DNA of 64,000 nt, taken from positions 1-64,000 of the forward strand of contig QFQR01000006.1 in assembly GCA_003243275.1 (NCBI GenBank), in the 5' to 3' direction. The notes beneath the pieces were generated by a model. The model saw only the letters and a program-made list of their open reading frames with translations. It did no database searches and had not been told where the DNA came from. Shown here one piece after another: positions 14,376 to 23,171 of the stretch (position 1 is the stretch's first letter; every line of letters begins with the position of its first letter). Made by a program: the position numbers and the translations under genes. This stretch comes from Leifsonia xyli. Its GTDB lineage: Bacteria > Actinomycetota > Actinomycetes > Actinomycetales > Microbacteriaceae.

Positions 14376-15893
14376 ATGTCGCAGCCGGTTCGGGTGGGAG
14401 GCGCGCCGCTCACGGTCGCCGAGGTGGTGGCGGTCGCGCGCGACGATGCGCGCGTCGAGCTCGCATCGGAGGCGCTCGCGGCGATGCGCGCCTCGCGGGC
14501 CATCATCGAGCAGCTCGCCGCCGACACCCGCCCGCACTACGGCATCTCGACCGGCTTCGGGGCGCTCGCGACCCAGCAGATCCCGCCGGAGCGCCGCATC
14601 CAGTTGCAGCGCTCGCTCGTGCGCTCGCACGCCGCGAGCGCGGGCGCCGAGGTGGAGCGCGAGGTGGTGCGCGCCACGATGCTGTTGCGCCTCGCGACCC
14701 TCGCGACGGGTCGCACGGGTGTGCGCCCCGAGGTGGCCGAGGTGTACGCGGCGATGCTCGACGCGGGCATCACCCCGGTGATCGGCGAGTACGGCTCGCT
14801 CGGCTGCTCGGGCGACCTCGCGCCGCTCGCGCACATCGCGCTCGCGGCGATGGGCGAGGGCCCGGTGCGGGTCGGCGGTCGGCTGCTCGACGCCGGCGAG
14901 GCGCTGGCCGCCGCCGGTATCACCCCCGTCGAGCTGCACGAGAAGGAGGGCCTCGCCCTCATCAACGGCACCGACGGGATGCTCGGGATGCTGTGCCTGG
15001 CGCTCGCCGACCTCGACCGCCTGCTCACGACGGCCGACCTCGCCGCGGCGATGAGCATCGAGGGGCTCGCCGGCACCGACACGGTGTTCGCCGAGGATCT
15101 GCAGGCGCTGCGTCCGCACCCGGGGCAGGCGGCATCCGCGCGTCTCATGCGGGAGGTGCTGGCGGGGTCGCCCGTCGTCGCGGCCCACCGCACCAACGGC
15201 TTCACGCGCGTGCAGGACGCCTACTCGCTGCGCTGCGCGCCGCAGGTGCACGGCGCCGCGCGCGACACCGCCTCCCACGCCAGGCGGGTGGCGGAGGTGG
15301 AGCTCGCGAGCGCGATCGACAACCCCGTCGTGACGATCGACGGGCGCATCGAGTCCAACGGCAACTTCCACGGCGCCCCGCTCGGCTACGTGCTCGACTT
15401 CCTCGCGATCGCGGTGGCGGATGTCGCCTCGATGAGCGAGCGCCGCACCGACCGCTTCCTCGACCGCTCGCGCAACGGCGGCCTGTCGCCGTTCCTCGCC
15501 GACGACCCCGGGGTCGACTCGGGCCACATGATCGCGCAGTACACCCAGGCGGGCATCGTGAGCGAGCTGAAACGCCTGGCGGTGCCGGCATCCGTCGACT
15601 CGATCCCGACGAGCGCCATGCAGGAGGACCACGTGTCGATGGGCTGGAGCGCCGCCCGCAAGCTGCGTCGCGCCATCGACGGACTCGGGCAGGTGCTCGC
15701 GATCGAGGTGCTGACGGCCGCGCGCGGCATCGAGCTGCGCGGCGAGGGCTCGTCGCCCGTCGTCTCGCGGGTGGTCGCGGCGCTCCGCACCCGGGTGCCC
15801 GGTGCCGGCCCCGACCGCTTCCTCGCCCCCGACATCGCCGCGGCGGCGCTCGCCGTGGCCGACGGAACCCTCGTGAAGGAGTTGCCCGCATGA
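14376..15893 (+). CDS. hutH: histidine ammonia-lyase
   Basis: First step of histidine degradation: L-histidine to trans-urocanate and ammonia, cytosolic tetramer. 505 residues. The self-cyclising MIO cofactor triad lies at residues 144-146 in GSLGCSGDLAPL, here Cys-Ser-Gly rather than the more common Ala-Ser-Gly; the surrounding motif is intact. Other landmarks are GISTGFGAL near residue 50 and QDAYSLRCAPQVHG. The start ATG follows GAAAGGGG. The stop overlaps hutU (ATGA), and all four hut genes are coupled this way. Confidence 0.97.
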   Translation: MSQPVRVGGAPLTVAEVVAVARDDARVELASEALAAMRASRAIIEQLAADTRPHYGISTGFGALATQQIPPERRIQLQRSLVRSHAASAGAEVEREVVRATMLLRLATLATGRTGVRPEVAEVYAAMLDAGITPVIGEYGSLGCSGDLAPLAHIALAAMGEGPVRVGGRLLDAGEALAAAGITPVELHEKEGLALINGTDGMLGMLCLALADLDRLLTTADLAAAMSIEGLAGTDTVFAEDLQALRPHPGQAASARLMREVLAGSPVVAAHRTNGFTRVQDAYSLRCAPQVHGAARDTASHARRVAEVELASAIDNPVVTIDGRIESNGNFHGAPLGYVLDFLAIAVADVASMSERRTDRFLDRSRNGGLSPFLADDPGVDSGHMIAQYTQAGIVSELKRLAVPASVDSIPTSAMQEDHVSMGWSAARKLRRAIDGLGQVLAIEVLTAARGIELRGEGSSPVVSRVVAALRTRVPGAGPDRFLAPDIAAAALAVADGTLVKELPA

Positions 15894-17569
15894 CCGCGAC
15901 CCACACCGCATCCGGCACCGCGTCCGGCACCGCGCCCCGCATCACCGCCCACCGCGGCAGCACGCTGCACACCCTCGGCTGGCCGCAGGAGGCCGCCCTG
16001 CGCATGCTGCAGAACAACCTCGACCCGGAGGTCGCCGAGCACCCCGAGGAGCTCGTCGTCTACGGCGGAACGGGCAAGGCGGCCCGCGACTGGCCCAGCT
16101 TCCACGCCATCGTGCGCAGCCTCGAGACGCTGAAAGGCGACGAGACCCTGCTCGTGCAGTCGGGGCGGCCGGTGGGCGTGCTGCAGACCCACGAGTGGGC
16201 GCCGCGCGTGCTGCTGGCGAACTCCAACCTGGTGGGCGACTGGGCCAACTGGGACGAGTTCCGGCGGCTGGAGGCGCTCGGGCTCACCATGTACGGCCAG
16301 ATGACGGCGGGCTCCTGGATCTACATCGGCACCCAGGGCATCCTGCAAGGCACCTACGAGACCTTCGCCGCGGTCGCCGCGAAGCGCTTCGCCGGAACGC
16401 TCGCCGGCACCATCACCCTCACCGCGGGGCTCGGCGGCATGGGCGGCGCTCAGCCGCTCGCCGTCACCATGAACGGCGGGGTCGCGATCTGCATCGACGT
16501 TGACGCCTCGCGCATCCGCCGCCGCATCGAGCACGGCTACCTCGACGTGGAGGCGCGGGGCGTCGACGACGCGCTCGAGCAGGCGTATGCGGCCCGCGAC
16601 GCCCGGCGCGCCCTCTCCATCGGGCTGCTCGGCAACGCCGCCGAGCTCGTGCCGCGGCTGCTCGCGATGGGGGCCGAGATCGACATCGTCACCGACCAGA
16701 CGAGCGCCCACGATCCGCTCGCCTACCTGCCGATCGGGGTCGCGTTCGAGGACTGGGCCGAGGCGCGGAAGGATCCCGGATTCGCGGATCGCGCCCGGCA
16801 GTCGATGGCGCGCCACGTGGAGGGCATGGTCGGCTTCCAGCGGGCAGGCGCCGAGGTGTTCGACTACGGCAACAACATCCGCACCGAGGCGCTCGCCGCG
16901 GGCTACGCCGACGCCTTCGCGTTCCCGGGGTTCGTGCCCGCCTACATCCGCCCCCTGTTCGCCGAGGGCAAGGGGCCCTTCCGCTGGGCGGCGCTCTCGG
17001 GCGACCCGGCCGACATCGCGAAGACCGACCGTGCGGTGCTCGAACTGTTCCCCGAGAACGAGTCGCTCGCGCGCTGGATCCGGCTCGCCGGGGAGCGTGT
17101 GCACTTCCAGGGGCTGCCGGCGCGCATCTGCTGGCTCGGCTACGGGGAGCGGGATGTGGCCGGGTTGCGGTTCAACGAGATGGTCGCCTCTGGCGAGCTC
17201 GCGGCCCCCCTCGCGATCGGCCGCGACCACCTCGACGCGGGCTCGGTCGCGAGCCCCTACCGTGAGACGGAGGCCATGCTCGACGGCTCGGACGCGATCG
17301 CCGACTGGCCGCTGCTGAACGCGCTCGTGAACACGGCATCCGGTGCCTCCTGGGTGTCGATCCACCACGGAGGGGGTGTCGGCATCGGCCGTTCGATCCA
17401 CGCAGGTCAGGTGACGGTGGCCGACGGCACGGCGCTCGCGGGCGAGAAGATCGCGCGCGTGCTGCGGAACGACCCCGGTATGGGCGTGCTGCGGCACGTC
17501 GACGCCGGCTACCCGGAGGCGCAGGCGACGGCCGAGCGGCTCGGCGTGCGCGTGCCGATGGAGGAGTGA
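15890..17569 (+). CDS. hutU: urocanate hydratase
   Basis: Second step of histidine degradation: adds water to urocanate to give imidazolonepropionate, using tightly bound NAD+. 559 residues, the usual length. Visible family landmarks include YGGTGKAARDW, GQMTAGSWIYIGTQGILQGT, TAGLGGMGGAQP (NAD-binding glycine stretch), FDYGNNIR and SIHHGGGVGIGRS near the C-terminus. The N-terminus has a short low-complexity TASGTASGT stretch before homology begins. ATG at 15890 overlaps the hutH stop; its own stop overlaps hutG. Confidence 0.97.
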   Translation: MTATHTASGTASGTAPRITAHRGSTLHTLGWPQEAALRMLQNNLDPEVAEHPEELVVYGGTGKAARDWPSFHAIVRSLETLKGDETLLVQSGRPVGVLQTHEWAPRVLLANSNLVGDWANWDEFRRLEALGLTMYGQMTAGSWIYIGTQGILQGTYETFAAVAAKRFAGTLAGTITLTAGLGGMGGAQPLAVTMNGGVAICIDVDASRIRRRIEHGYLDVEARGVDDALEQAYAARDARRALSIGLLGNAAELVPRLLAMGAEIDIVTDQTSAHDPLAYLPIGVAFEDWAEARKDPGFADRARQSMARHVEGMVGFQRAGAEVFDYGNNIRTEALAAGYADAFAFPGFVPAYIRPLFAEGKGPFRWAALSGDPADIAKTDRAVLELFPENESLARWIRLAGERVHFQGLPARICWLGYGERDVAGLRFNEMVASGELAAPLAIGRDHLDAGSVASPYRETEAMLDGSDAIADWPLLNALVNTASGASWVSIHHGGGVGIGRSIHAGQVTVADGTALAGEKIARVLRNDPGMGVLRHVDAGYPEAQATAERLGVRVPMEE

Positions 17570-18405
17570 TGGCGGCGCTCTACGACGACCCGCTCTGGCC
17601 GCGCGCCGGGGGGTGGCCTGCGCCCGCGGGGCACGCGGATGTCGTGCTCGTCGGGGTGCCCACCTGGCGCAGCTCGATCACGCCCGGCTCGACGGGGCTC
17701 ACCCCCTCTGCGGTGCGTGAAACGCTGCAGCGGTACACGCTCGAGACGCGGCTCACGATCGCGGATGCGGGCGACCTCGTCGACCCCGACGCCTCGCCCG
17801 CCGAGGCTGCCGCCCGCATCGCGGAGCTCGACGCCGCGCTCGTGATCGCACTCGGCGGCGACAACGCCGCGACCGTGCCGGTGGCGCTCGGCCGCCGGGC
17901 GGACGCGCTCGTCACCGTCGACGCCCACCACGACCTGCGCGACGGCGTCTCGAACGGCTCGCCCGTGCGGCAACTGCTCGAGGCGGGCATCCCGGGGTCG
18001 CGGATGGCGCAGCTCGGCATCGAGCCGCTCGCCAACTCGGCCGCCTACCGCGCGCGCGCCGACGCCGCGGGCATCGCGGTCGTGGAGCGGAGCGCGCTCG
18101 CGGGCGCCTCGCTCGGGGAGGCGATGACGCGCGCGCTCGATGCGGTCGGCGGCACGCGCGTGCACGTCGACCTCGACGTCGACGCCTGCGACCGCGCGGT
18201 CGCGCCTGCCTGCCCCGCATCCGTTCCGGGCGGCTTCTCGGCGTTCGAACTGCGCGCCGCGGCGCGGGCGGCAGGGGCGCATCCCGCGGTCGTCTCGATC
18301 GACCTCACCGAGGTGGATGCCGCGCTCGACAGCGCCGACGGCCGCACCGTGCGCCTCGTGGCGCTGTGCGTGCTGGAGGCGATCAGGGGGTTCGAGAGCC
18401 GATGA
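17569..18405 (+). CDS. hutG: arginase-family formimidoylglutamase
   Basis: Probable last step of the hut route: N-formimino-L-glutamate to glutamate and formamide. 278 residues with the ureohydrolase fold. Manganese ligands expected at Asp118, His120 and Asp122 (DAHHD) and Asp201/Asp203 (DLDVD) are present. The other metal-binding His, normally in GGDH, is Asn99 here (GGDN), so one ligand position is altered. ATG at 17569 (TGATG overlap with hutU) is chosen over GTG at 17566. Position in the operon between hutU and hutI supports the assignment; agmatinase-like activity is less likely. Confidence 0.85.
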   Translation: MAALYDDPLWPRAGGWPAPAGHADVVLVGVPTWRSSITPGSTGLTPSAVRETLQRYTLETRLTIADAGDLVDPDASPAEAAARIAELDAALVIALGGDNAATVPVALGRRADALVTVDAHHDLRDGVSNGSPVRQLLEAGIPGSRMAQLGIEPLANSAAYRARADAAGIAVVERSALAGASLGEAMTRALDAVGGTRVHVDLDVDACDRAVAPACPASVPGGFSAFELRAAARAAGAHPAVVSIDLTEVDAALDSADGRTVRLVALCVLEAIRGFESR

Positions 18406-19565
18406 CCGCGACCCTCATCACCGGCATCGGCGAGCTCGTCACGGGCGAGGCCGAGCGGCCCCTCATCGCCGAGGCCGCGGTCGTGATCGACGGCGAGCGG
18501 ATCGCGTGGGTGGGCGAGGCCGTCGCGGCCCCCCTCGCCGATGAGCGCGTCGACGTCGGTGGTCGCGCCGTCATCCCCGGCTTCGTCGACTCCCACACGC
18601 ACCTCGTGTTCGCGGGCGATCGCGGCGACGAGTTCGAGGCGCGGATGGCGGGGCGACCGTACACGGCGGGCGGCATCCGGCGCACCGTGGCCGCCACGCG
18701 AGCCGCGAGCGAGGCGGAGCTGCTCGCCCACGGTAGGCGGCTCGTGGCCGAGGCGCGCAGGCAGGGCACGACGACGATCGAGGTGAAGAGCGGATACGGG
18801 CTGAGCGTCGACGACGAACTGCGGTCGGTGCGGGTGGCGCGCGAGCTGAGCGAGGAGGTCACCTTCCTCGGAGCGCACGTGGTGCCCGAGGGGGCGGATC
18901 GCGCCGACTACGTGGAGCTCGTGACCGGGCCGATGCTCGAGGCCTGCGCCCCGTACGCGCGCTGGATCGACGTGTTCTGCGAGGAGGGCGCGTTCACGGT
19001 CGAGGAGACCAGGCGCATCCTGCTCGCGGGGGCCGCGCGTGGGCTCGGGCTGCGGGTGCACGCGGCGCAGCTCGGCCCCTCGGCGGGGGTGCGGCTCGCG
19101 GTGGAGCTGGGCGCCGCGAGCGTCGACCACTGCACCTTCCTCACCGATGACGACGTCGACGCGCTCGCCGGAAGCGACACGGTCGCGACGCTGTTGCCCG
19201 GCGCCGAGTTCTCCACCCGCCAGCCCTGGCCGGATGCGCGGCGCCTGCTCGACGCGGGCGTGCGGGTGGCGCTCGCGAGCGACTGCAACCCCGGCTCGAG
19301 CTTCACCACCTCGCTGCCGTTGTGCATCGCGCTCGCCGTGCGCGAGATGGGGATGACGCCGCTCGAGGCGGTGACGGCGGCGACCGCGGGCGGTGCGGCG
19401 GCACTGCGCCGAGGCGACGTGGGCCGCATCGCGGCGGGGGCGCGTGCCGACCTCGTGCTGCTCGACGCCCCGAGCCACGTGCACCTCGCCTACCGCCCGG
19501 GCGTGCCGCTCGTCTCCCGCGTCTGGGCGGGTGGTTCCGCGGCCCCGGCCGCTCCCGCGGGTTGA
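18402..19565 (+). CDS. hutI: imidazolonepropionase
   Basis: Third step of histidine degradation: hydrolyses imidazolone-5-propionate to N-formiminoglutamate. 387 residues, amidohydrolase superfamily metal enzyme in the cytosol. Metal-binding HTH lies in FVDSHTHLVFAGDR, substrate contacts in KSGYGL, then HAAQLGPSAG, DHCTFL and ALASDCNPGSS with the conserved Asp. ATG overlaps the hutG stop. The stop codon TGA falls inside the first unit of a 33-base tandem repeat, so the C-terminal tail (GSAAPAAPAG) may have been reshaped by it. No terminator hairpin is obvious other than the repeats. Confidence 0.96.
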   Translation: MTATLITGIGELVTGEAERPLIAEAAVVIDGERIAWVGEAVAAPLADERVDVGGRAVIPGFVDSHTHLVFAGDRGDEFEARMAGRPYTAGGIRRTVAATRAASEAELLAHGRRLVAEARRQGTTTIEVKSGYGLSVDDELRSVRVARELSEEVTFLGAHVVPEGADRADYVELVTGPMLEACAPYARWIDVFCEEGAFTVEETRRILLAGAARGLGLRVHAAQLGPSAGVRLAVELGAASVDHCTFLTDDDVDALAGSDTVATLLPGAEFSTRQPWPDARRLLDAGVRVALASDCNPGSSFTTSLPLCIALAVREMGMTPLEAVTAATAGGAAALRRGDVGRIAAGARADLVLLDAPSHVHLAYRPGVPLVSRVWAGGSAAPAAPAG

Positions 19566-19692
19566 GTGGTCGCGCAGGTGCCCTTCCCCGCTGTCTGAGT
19601 AGCCGCGCAGGCCCTCTTCCCCGCTGGTCGACCATCCGCGCAGGTCGCCTTCCCCGCTGGTTGAGTAGCCGCGTAGCGGCGTATCGAAACCT
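19561..19692 (+). repeat. 33-base degenerate tandem repeat (four units)
   Basis: Four units begin at 19561, 19594, 19627 and 19660, exactly 33 bases apart, each reading roughly GTTGAGTAGCCGCGCAGG then a spacer ending TTCCCCGCTG. The first unit supplies the hutI stop codon, the last merges with the long palindromic unit that follows. Confidence 0.8.
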
Positions 19693-19764
19693 GCGTGCCG
19701 ATGCGCGGCCAGCAAGCGTGCGGGGGATCTCGATACGCCGCGCTGCGCGCGGCACTCGATCAGC
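19656..19764. repeat. 109-base palindromic repeat, copy 1
   Basis: Begins GCTGGTTGAGTAGCCGCG, ends CGGCACTCGATCAGC; the right part is an imperfect inverted copy of the left (both contain CGTATCGA/TCGATACG). The tandem copy at 19807-19915 has the same length and differs by about five bases. REP- or MITE-like. Confidence 0.85.
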
Positions 19765-19806
19765 GGGGGTGCGAGTGGCGTGGGGGTGCGCGGTGCCGCA
19801 GGTCCC

Positions 19807-19915
19807 GCTGGTTGAGTAGCCGCGTAGCGGCGTATCGAAACCACCGTGCCGATGCGCGGCCGCCAGGCGTGCGGGGGATCTCGATACGCCGCGCTGCGCG
19901 CGGCACTCGATCAGC
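19807..19915. repeat. 109-base palindromic repeat, copy 2
   Basis: Direct repeat of 19656-19764 after a 42-base spacer. The whole stretch 19566-19948 has no gene: it is the 33-base array, the two palindromic units and a short tail before the convergent patatin-like gene. Confidence 0.85.
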
Positions 19916-19948
19916 GAGGGAGCGGGCGCGGCCCGCGGGCGGCGGCCG

Positions 19949-22900
19949 TCAGCCGGTGACCGGTGCCGGGCTCGCGGTGTCGAAGCGGTCGAGCAGCTCG
20001 CCGAGCATGCCGTACTCGCCGCTCGCGCGGCAGGGGTCGCCCGCGTGGGCCGCGAGCGCATCCGCCGCCACGCGCGCCGGGTCGCGCCCGCAGATCGCCT
20101 GCCCCTCCGCCTCGAAACGCAGTCTGCTGCGGCTGAACGACGAGAGGCTCCAGCCGAGCGGCACCGAGATCGCCGGGTCGGTCGACGGCGACGCCACCAC
20201 GACACCGCCCGGCAGCGCAGAGCGCAGCGCACCGACCGCGCTCGCGCAGGCGCCCGCATCCGGTGGGCACACCTGGAGGTAGGCGTCGGATGCCCGCCGC
20301 AGCCAGGCCGAGGGGGAGGTCTGCGGCCCCTTCGCCCCGAAGATCGCGGCGAGCGGCACGAGCGCCTCTGGCCGTGTGCCGTCGGGTGCCACGATGACGT
20401 CGCTGCCCGGCTCGTTGGTGGCGAACAGCAGCAGGGGCACGACGTAGGGCCGGGCCGCACCGTCGGCGCGCGCGTTGGTGTCGCGGATGAGCGCGGTGAG
20501 CGCCGGGGCCGCGTCGACCCAGGTGCCGATGGCGCTGTTGTCGGTGGATCCGCCGTCGACGAGCTGCATGTCGGCCACCTCGCGGCAGCCCGCGGGCAGG
20601 GTGTCGGGGGAGATGCGGCCACCGGGGCTCACGAAGGGGAAGCGCGCCGAGAGTTCCGCCGCGGTCGCCCAGCTGAGGTTCGCGCGGCAGGCGCCGAGGT
20701 AGTCGACGAGGTCGATCGTGCTCGCGAACTCGGCCCGCCGGGAGGCGCAGTCGGGTGCCGCCGCGGTCTGCGTGCCCGTTCCGGCATCCGTCTGCGCCCA
20801 TCCGCCCGGGCTCAGGTCGAGCTGGCTCACGAGCACCTTGCAGAGCGAGGTCGCGTCGGTCGAACCGAGCACGAGGTAGCCGGTGGGGGCGACCGGTGCC
20901 GCGTCGAACGGCTCGGCGAACTGCGGCGCCTGGCTCTCCCAGGTGAGCTCCTGCATCGCCGTGCGGTCGCGCCACGCCCAGTCGGCGGTGTGCGGCTCGC
21001 CGGAGCTCGGCACGCGGATGCCGGACACCGCTCCCACGAGGTCGCCCCCGAGCAGCCCCGCGAGGTCGGCCGAGAGCGCGTCGTCGCCCGCGAAGGCGCT
21101 CGTCGACTGCGCCGCGCCGCCGCCGCGCGGGTTCCCCTCGGTGCGGAACGAGGCCAGCCCGATGCTGCCACCGCTCGCCCCCGTCGAGGCGAACACCGCA
21201 TCCGCCGCGCACGCGTTCGCCGCGGGCAGCTGCCGCAGCACGTCGACCGTCCAGGTGGCCGCACGGATGCCGCCGCCCTCGGCCGCGACGAGCACGAGCG
21301 GTTTGACCCGCACACCGCCGAGCTCGGTCGCGCAGCTTCCGCCCGCGTACCAGCTGGCGTAGGCCTCGGCGAGCGTGGCGCGGTCAGGCAGGCCGCCAGG
21401 CGCGTCGAAGCGCACGGCGTGCAGGCTCGGCGCGCTCTGCACGCTCGACGCGACGACCGGGAGCACGACGAGCAGCGTCACGACGGGCGCCGACCGCAGC
21501 CGCAGCACCTGGAACACCTCGAGCGGGCGGCGGCGTCCGAGACTCAGGGTGAGCCAGCCGAGGATGCCCGTCCAGGCGCCCGCGAGCAGCACGATCACGG
21601 CGGCCGCGCCGAGGAACGCCGAGATCGCCATCGGCACGAGCAGCACGGCCACCACGATCGCGCTCGACACGGCGAGCACCACGATCCCGAGCCGGTTCAG
21701 CAGCTTCTGCTGCGCCTCGCTCACCTCGCCGGCCTGCACGGCGGCACCGAGGGTCTGCGCGACCATCGTCGGTCCGAGCGCCGGGGGCGGATCGGTCGCG
21801 GCCCAGCGATGGAATGCGACGCCCGCCGCGATCGCCAGCACGAGGAATCCGATCGCGAGCAGCAGCGCCCAGCCGGTCGTGCCGGCCAGCCGGGAGTCGT
21901 CGAAGGCTCCCGTGCCGGCGAGTGCGAGCGGCGCGACGAGCGACTTGAACGGGCCGAGCCCCGCGAGCGCGACCCACAGCACGAGCAGCCCGTCGCCCGC
22001 ACGCCGGGCCGGCACCGCGTCGTCGTGGATGTCGCCCGGCCGGAGGGGGGCGGGGGCCGTCCCGCCCGCCCGCGCCCGCACGCGGCGGATGAGCCAGGAC
22101 AGTGCGGGCACGGCGAGCAGCGCCGCGACGAACACCGCGAGCGGAACCCAGTCGGCGAGCGAGCGGTTCTGGGGGATGCCGAGCGCGATCCCGAGGGCGA
22201 CGGTCACGGCGGCCGTGAGGATCCAGGGCAGCAGCGGCGAAGCGGGGCGGTCGTCGATCGCCGAGCGGGCGTATCGGCGGGCACGTCCGCGTGCGAGCCA
22301 CAGGAGGCCGGTGCCGGTCGCGGCGAAGGCGAGCAGGCTCGCGAGCAGCGGGATCGGGTCGACACCCTGGTAGCCGATCCAGGAGCGGAACACGTCGGGC
22401 AGCTGCTCGATGACGCCGTTCGCGCTCACGAGCGAGACGACGGCGATCGCCCCGACGACGATCGCGACGAGCCGCTGCGCGTAGATGCCGCGCGCGGCGC
22501 GCCCGACGGCGGAGCGCATCCGGTCGCCGACCTCGCTTCCGAGGAACAGGAACCCCAGCACGACGAGTCCCGCCGCGAACTTGGCGGTGGTCGCCACCAC
22601 CTGCGGCCAGACCAGCCACCCGGGCGCAGCGGGGAAGCTCAGCGCCACGAGCAGCACGTCCTCGGCGAGGTCGGCGAGCGCGAGGGTGGCGACGAGGCGC
22701 ACGCCCCAGCGGCGGCTGCGGGTGCCCGCCGTCGTCAGCCGACGCACGAGCCGCAGCAGCAGTGCGGAGTAGCAGGCGATGAGCACGAGGTCGGCGACAA
22801 CGGATGCGCGGATCAGCGCGCCGACCGGGAAGGTCGACGACGCCCAGTCGCCCCAGGCCTCGGTCTCGAGGAACGAGGTCGGACCGTAGACGCCCGACAG

Positions 22901-23065
22901 GGTGTGCGTGCGGCCCGAGGGCGAGACGACGTCGCCCACGAGCCGGTCGAGCTCGTTGATGACGATGACGGCGGCGAGCGCGAGCAGGAGGAGGGCGACC
23001 GAGGAGAACGGGCCCGCGCGCAGACGCCTGCGCCATGCGGATCGGGGGGATGCGGCAGTGGACAT
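19949..23065 (-). CDS. patatin-like phospholipase domain on a polytopic membrane anchor
   Basis: Very large membrane protein, 1038 residues. The first about 560 residues are mostly hydrophobic, with roughly ten to twelve membrane segments in groups separated by Arg-rich loops. The C-terminal half is soluble and has patatin-type motifs: oxyanion glycines EGGGIRA (596-602), nucleophile in GASGGS (Ser631) and DGG of the catalytic dyad (Asp837). It probably hydrolyses a lipid at the membrane surface; substrate unknown. ATG at 23065 has GGAG five bases upstream; a much longer upstream reading frame is an antisense artefact. Several Cys in the catalytic half (SCATEL, DCASRR, GCREV, QVCPPD, DPCRAS) suggest it may face outward, which would be odd for a patatin. 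Confidence 0.8.
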   Translation of the reverse strand: MSTAASPRSAWRRRLRAGPFSSVALLLLALAAVIVINELDRLVGDVVSPSGRTHTLSGVYGPTSFLETEAWGDWASSTFPVGALIRASVVADLVLIACYSALLLRLVRRLTTAGTRSRRWGVRLVATLALADLAEDVLLVALSFPAAPGWLVWPQVVATTAKFAAGLVVLGFLFLGSEVGDRMRSAVGRAARGIYAQRLVAIVVGAIAVVSLVSANGVIEQLPDVFRSWIGYQGVDPIPLLASLLAFAATGTGLLWLARGRARRYARSAIDDRPASPLLPWILTAAVTVALGIALGIPQNRSLADWVPLAVFVAALLAVPALSWLIRRVRARAGGTAPAPLRPGDIHDDAVPARRAGDGLLVLWVALAGLGPFKSLVAPLALAGTGAFDDSRLAGTTGWALLLAIGFLVLAIAAGVAFHRWAATDPPPALGPTMVAQTLGAAVQAGEVSEAQQKLLNRLGIVVLAVSSAIVVAVLLVPMAISAFLGAAAVIVLLAGAWTGILGWLTLSLGRRRPLEVFQVLRLRSAPVVTLLVVLPVVASSVQSAPSLHAVRFDAPGGLPDRATLAEAYASWYAGGSCATELGGVRVKPLVLVAAEGGGIRAATWTVDVLRQLPAANACAADAVFASTGASGGSIGLASFRTEGNPRGGGAAQSTSAFAGDDALSADLAGLLGGDLVGAVSGIRVPSSGEPHTADWAWRDRTAMQELTWESQAPQFAEPFDAAPVAPTGYLVLGSTDATSLCKVLVSQLDLSPGGWAQTDAGTGTQTAAAPDCASRRAEFASTIDLVDYLGACRANLSWATAAELSARFPFVSPGGRISPDTLPAGCREVADMQLVDGGSTDNSAIGTWVDAAPALTALIRDTNARADGAARPYVVPLLLFATNEPGSDVIVAPDGTRPEALVPLAAIFGAKGPQTSPSAWLRRASDAYLQVCPPDAGACASAVGALRSALPGGVVVASPSTDPAISVPLGWSLSSFSRSRLRFEAEGQAICGRDPARVAADALAAHAGDPCRASGEYGMLGELLDRFDTASPAPVTG

Positions 23066-23092
23066 GGGACTCCAGCCGGGAGGAATGCTGAC

Positions 23093-23098
23093 AGGGTA
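23093..23098 (-). promoter_or_regulatory. -10 box for the patatin-like gene
   Basis: TACCCT on the minus strand about 28 bases before the ATG at 23065, leaving room for the GGAG ribosome site. Confidence 0.35.
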
Positions 23099-23159
23099 GT
23101 CCCGCGGCCGGAGCCTGTCACCGGTTCGGCAGGAAACCCGCGGAGCCGACCGGGCCGGG

Positions 23160-23165
23160 TACCCT
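23160..23165 (+). promoter_or_regulatory. -10 box for the Pro-rich membrane protein gene, probably leaderless
   Basis: TACCCT, six bases before the ATG at 23172, with no ribosome-binding site. Confidence 0.5.
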
Positions 23166-23171
23166 CGCCTC

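Noticed and set aside
19561..19692. 33-base periodic repeats as a CRISPR array
   Set aside because: Units are contiguous and degenerate, with no unique spacers and no cas genes.
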